This document shows, piece after piece, positions 62,279-62,507 of a stretch of 62,507 nucleotides of DNA. Under the pieces are notes generated by a model. That model did not search any database, had not been told where the DNA came from, and saw nothing but the letters and a program-made list of their open reading frames with translations. Within the stretch, counting starts at the first letter, position 1. The number at the start of each line of letters is the position of its first letter. The stretch spans positions 1 to 62,507 of the forward strand of contig CAKSOE010000013.1 of assembly GCA_934476675.1 (NCBI GenBank), read 5' to 3'. The position numbers and the translations under genes were made by a program. This DNA is from an uncultured Clostridia bacterium. Lineage in GTDB: Bacteria > Bacillota > Clostridia > UBA1381.

Positions 62279-62507
62279 ATTCCGCATCTTGCCCGTTTGC
62301 CCTCGCTTGCGTACCCGAGTACGCGGCGTTCGGTTAAACGCACAACCTGCGAAATTTCATCAGCCTTAACACGTTACGGAATGAGAGTAAATTCCGCATC
62401 TTGCACGTTTGCCCTCGCTTGCGTACCCGAGAGTACGCGGCGTTCGGTTAAACGCACAACCTGCGAAATTTCATCAGCCTTAACACGTTACGGAATGAGA
62501 GTAAATT
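62272..62507. repeat. Tandem repeat, 112/114-bp unit, running off the window
   Basis: Unit 1 is 62272-62383, unit 2 is 62384-62497, and a third begins at 62498. The copies differ by one substitution near 62295/62405 and by an extra GA in a hairpin loop. Each unit has the stem GCGTAC/GTACGC (62309-62324; 62421-62438) with loop CCGA or CCGAGA. The first copy overlaps the end of nifS. No protein-coding signal was seen on either strand. Confidence 0.9.

Noticed and set aside
62272..62507. The terminal repeat as a CRISPR array
   Set aside because: The units are contiguous and about 112 bp long with no unique spacers and no cas genes in view.

Overview
This 62.5 kb window looks like the chromosome of an anaerobic Gram-positive bacterium of class Clostridia, probably a plant-polysaccharide degrader of the gut or rumen type. 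The evidence is an A+T-leaning sequence, strong AGGAGG-type ribosome binding sites, the Firmicutes order rimP-nusA-ylxR-ylxQ-infB-rbfA-nrnA-truB-ribF, an infC-rpmI-rplT operon with an L20-type attenuator, S-layer homology (SLH) domains and a copper-amine-oxidase-like stalk domain. A Monoglobus-like or Oscillospirales-like host would fit, but that placement is an inference.

Left part (1-29.2 kb), accessory sugar metabolism. The edge holds two broken insertion sequences (IS66 and ISL3). Next is a sugar-sensing regulator facing an operon for galactonate breakdown (dgoD, dgoA, dgoK), followed by a short-chain dehydrogenase, an aldose epimerase and a frameshifted metallo-beta-lactamase-fold hydrolase. 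Together they could make up an oxidative (De Ley-Doudoroff-like) galactose route. An AraC regulator then faces a ten-gene operon: ABC sugar importer, intracellular GH43, two secreted clan-A glycosidases (one with a CBM9-like domain), a secreted lectin-like protein of about 1000 residues, two SLH proteins without a recognised catalytic domain, and an intracellular heparinase-like lyase. About 800 bp of mobile-element debris follows (hairpins and a tyrosine-recombinase tail), then an XRE regulator and a membrane-anchored DUF4352 protein that share paired operators.

Middle and right part (29.2-56.3 kb), mostly core genes. These are a D,D-carboxypeptidase, DUF512 radical SAM-der-plsY-gpsA, a four-gene potassium-uptake cluster (TrkA-TrkH then KtrB-KtrA types), a DUF1015 protein, an M14 peptidase, a small secreted protein with highly biased codons, an LCP cell-wall ligase with a serine-rich tail behind an unusual leader, the nusA/infB operon, glmU, and infC-rpmI-rplT with an AUU start for IF-3.

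The last 6 kb return to accessory metabolism: an AraC regulator opposite an SGNH esterase and a GH2 beta-galactosidase. A NifS-type cysteine desulfurase follows, with a palindrome at its transcription start, and the window ends in a 112/114-bp tandem repeat. The best candidates for something undescribed are the SLH-linked ten-gene operon, the galactose-oxidation cluster, and the leader in front of the LCP gene, which alternates small reading frames with a duplicated hairpin.
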